DNA of 6,794 nucleotides, taken from positions 1 through 6,794 of the forward strand of contig CBIHLX010000044.1 in NCBI GenBank assembly GCA_966210935.1, in the 5' to 3' direction. This DNA is from CBIHLX01 sp966210935 (lineage in GTDB: Bacteria > Patescibacteriota > Saccharimonadia > Saccharimonadales > Saccharimonadaceae). Position 1 is the first letter of the stretch. Each line of letters starts with the position of its first letter. Shown piece by piece: positions 5,811-6,794 of this stretch. Made by a program: the position numbers and the translations under genes. Under the pieces are notes generated by a model. The model had not been told where the DNA came from. It made no database searches and saw only the letters and a program-made list of their open reading frames with translations.

Positions 5811-6731
5811 ATGGGCCTATTCTCAAAAAAGAAACCTGATTTACCGCGTCGCCGTCAGAGCGACGCACTTAATGACTCGCTTGATGAGCGGTATACATTT
5901 CGTCGCAACCAAACGCTCACCGGTAGTGCGTCCCCGCGTGTCGTGACCGCCAATGATATGTCGGCGCAAATCCGCTCACCGCGAGCGCACGCGCATGAAC
6001 TGGCGCGACGGCGCCAGCATGTTGGGAGTATTCTTTTTGTCACGCTGCTCGGTTGTGTGCTGCTCGGCTTTTTAATTATGCAATTTACCGCTTCCGTGAC
6101 CGTCCGTTCCAGCGAACTGACTATGCAGCTTGACGATCGCTATAGTCGGGATATCGAAGATTATTTCAATCGGCAGCCTATCGAACGGTTGCGTTTCCTG
6201 TTGCGCGAGGATCGCCTACTCGCTTATCTGCAGTCGGTGGCTCCTGAAGTAGCAAAAGTGGACGTAGAAGGCTCTGTCGGTTACGGCAATACAGCCTTTG
6301 CCCTTACGATGCGAGAGCCGATCGTGGCATGGAATATTAACAATAACCGCCAGTATGTCGATACGTCCGGTACGGCGTTTACGCGCAACTACTATGCTGA
6401 CCCTAAGGTGCAGGTGGTGGATGAGAGCGGTATTCAGATTAGCGGCGGCGAGACGGTTGCCAGTAATCGCTTCCTCGGCTTTATCGGCCGCGTAGTTGGT
6501 CTCGCGAAGTCCTCTGGCTACACAGTCACTGACGTAATTCTCCCTCGCGGGATGACGCGTGAAGTTGACATTAAGCTCGAAGGGGTAGGGTACCCAATCC
6601 GTTTCTCGGTGGATCGCCCAGCAGGGGAGCAGATTGAGGATATGGATAGGGCGCTCACTTGGCTGACCGCTAATAGTCAAAATCCTGAGTACCTTGATGT
6701 TCGCGTTAGTCGACGTAGCTACTATAAGTAG
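5811..6731 (+). CDS. ftsQ: FtsQ/DivIB-like divisome protein
   Basis: This 306-residue bitopic protein has a long, basic cytoplasmic tail (1-70, rich in Lys/Arg), one membrane segment (about 71-91), then an extracytoplasmic part. The latter reads as a POTRA-like domain (about 94-168, with the helix-rich IERLRFLLREDRLLAYLQSV at 124-143 and the strand pair KVDVEG and FALTMREP) followed by the FtsQ beta domain (YVDTSGTAF at 182-190, then a C-terminal strand YLDVRVSRRSYYK at 294-306). FtsQ binds FtsL and FtsB and controls FtsWI activation at the septum. The overall architecture plus position after murG supports the name; FtsQ family members share little sequence, so this is less firm than the enzymes. 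The ATG at 5811 has no Shine-Dalgarno, and an extended -10-like box ends 13 nt before it. It is the last gene in the window. In most clusters ftsA and ftsZ come next, but this cannot be seen. Confidence 0.85.
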   Translation: MGLFSKKKPDLPRRRQSDALNDSLDERYTFRRNQTLTGSASPRVVTANDMSAQIRSPRAHAHELARRRQHVGSILFVTLLGCVLLGFLIMQFTASVTVRSSELTMQLDDRYSRDIEDYFNRQPIERLRFLLREDRLLAYLQSVAPEVAKVDVEGSVGYGNTAFALTMREPIVAWNINNNRQYVDTSGTAFTRNYYADPKVQVVDESGIQISGGETVASNRFLGFIGRVVGLAKSSGYTVTDVILPRGMTREVDIKLEGVGYPIRFSVDRPAGEQIEDMDRALTWLTANSQNPEYLDVRVSRRSYYK

Positions 6732-6749
6732 GGAAGAGACTTCTCTTCC
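6732..6749 (+). terminator. hairpin directly after ftsQ, possible weak terminator or processing site
   Basis: GGAAGAG (6732-6738) and CTCTTCC (6743-6749) form a perfect 7-bp stem around the loop ACTT, starting at the base after the TAG stop. The sequence after it is pyrimidine-rich but has no T run until TTTTG at 6771-6775, 21 nt away, so it is not a canonical intrinsic terminator. It could be a partial terminator or an mRNA 3'-end or processing structure. The remaining bases to the window edge hold no gene. Confidence 0.35.
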
Positions 6750-6794
6750 ACTCTCCTACTCGTGTTCTACTTTTGTTCGTATTTAGATATAAAG

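Noticed and set aside
6788..6793. TATAAA at the right edge as a -10 box for a following gene such as ftsA or ftsZ.
   Set aside because: There is no matching -35 at 16-18 nt, no TG extension, and the downstream gene is outside the window.

Overview
The window is a compact stretch of the division and cell wall (dcw) cluster, with every gene on the + strand. In order it carries a short possible leader ORF (23-88), a GC-rich foldable non-coding segment (about 101-191), a 44-nt G-free leader (190-233), an FtsL-like protein (232-582), a division transpeptidase FtsI/PBP (589-2343), MraY (2347-3384), FtsW (3388-4698), MurG (4625-5785) and FtsQ (5811-6731). A 63-nt tail follows, with a hairpin directly after the ftsQ stop. 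No mobile element, tRNA, rRNA or CRISPR array was seen.

The sequence suggests a reduced bacterium of the Candidatus Saccharibacteria (TM7)/Patescibacteria type. This is inferred from the gene order, the divergent but intact motifs and the style of the short basic proteins; no phylogeny was computed. The usual ligase genes (murE, murF, murD, murC, ddl) are missing from the places where they sit in textbook dcw clusters. What remains is the lipid-linked half of peptidoglycan synthesis plus the septal machine. The standard genetic code fits all ORFs, and only TAA and TAG are used as stops.

The genes work as one pathway. MraY makes lipid I at the inner membrane face and MurG converts it to lipid II. 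FtsW polymerises lipid II into glycan strands at the septum and FtsI cross-links the strands. FtsL and FtsQ are single-pass scaffold and activator proteins of the FtsQLB/FtsWI complex. Gaps between genes are 6, 3 and 3 nt, then a 74-nt overlap (ftsW/murG), then 25 nt, so the genes are probably co-transcribed. Clear Shine-Dalgarno sequences precede only mraY, murG and the small leader ORF. ftsL and ftsI have none, and ftsQ has an extended -10-like box so close to its ATG that it could make its own almost leaderless mRNA.

The least explained part is the first 233 bases: an SD-preceded 21-codon ORF, a very stable UNCG-loop hairpin that can sit inside a larger multibranch fold, and a G-free unstructured leader before ftsL. 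This could be a cis-regulatory RNA for the division operon, but only the base complementarity is directly seen.
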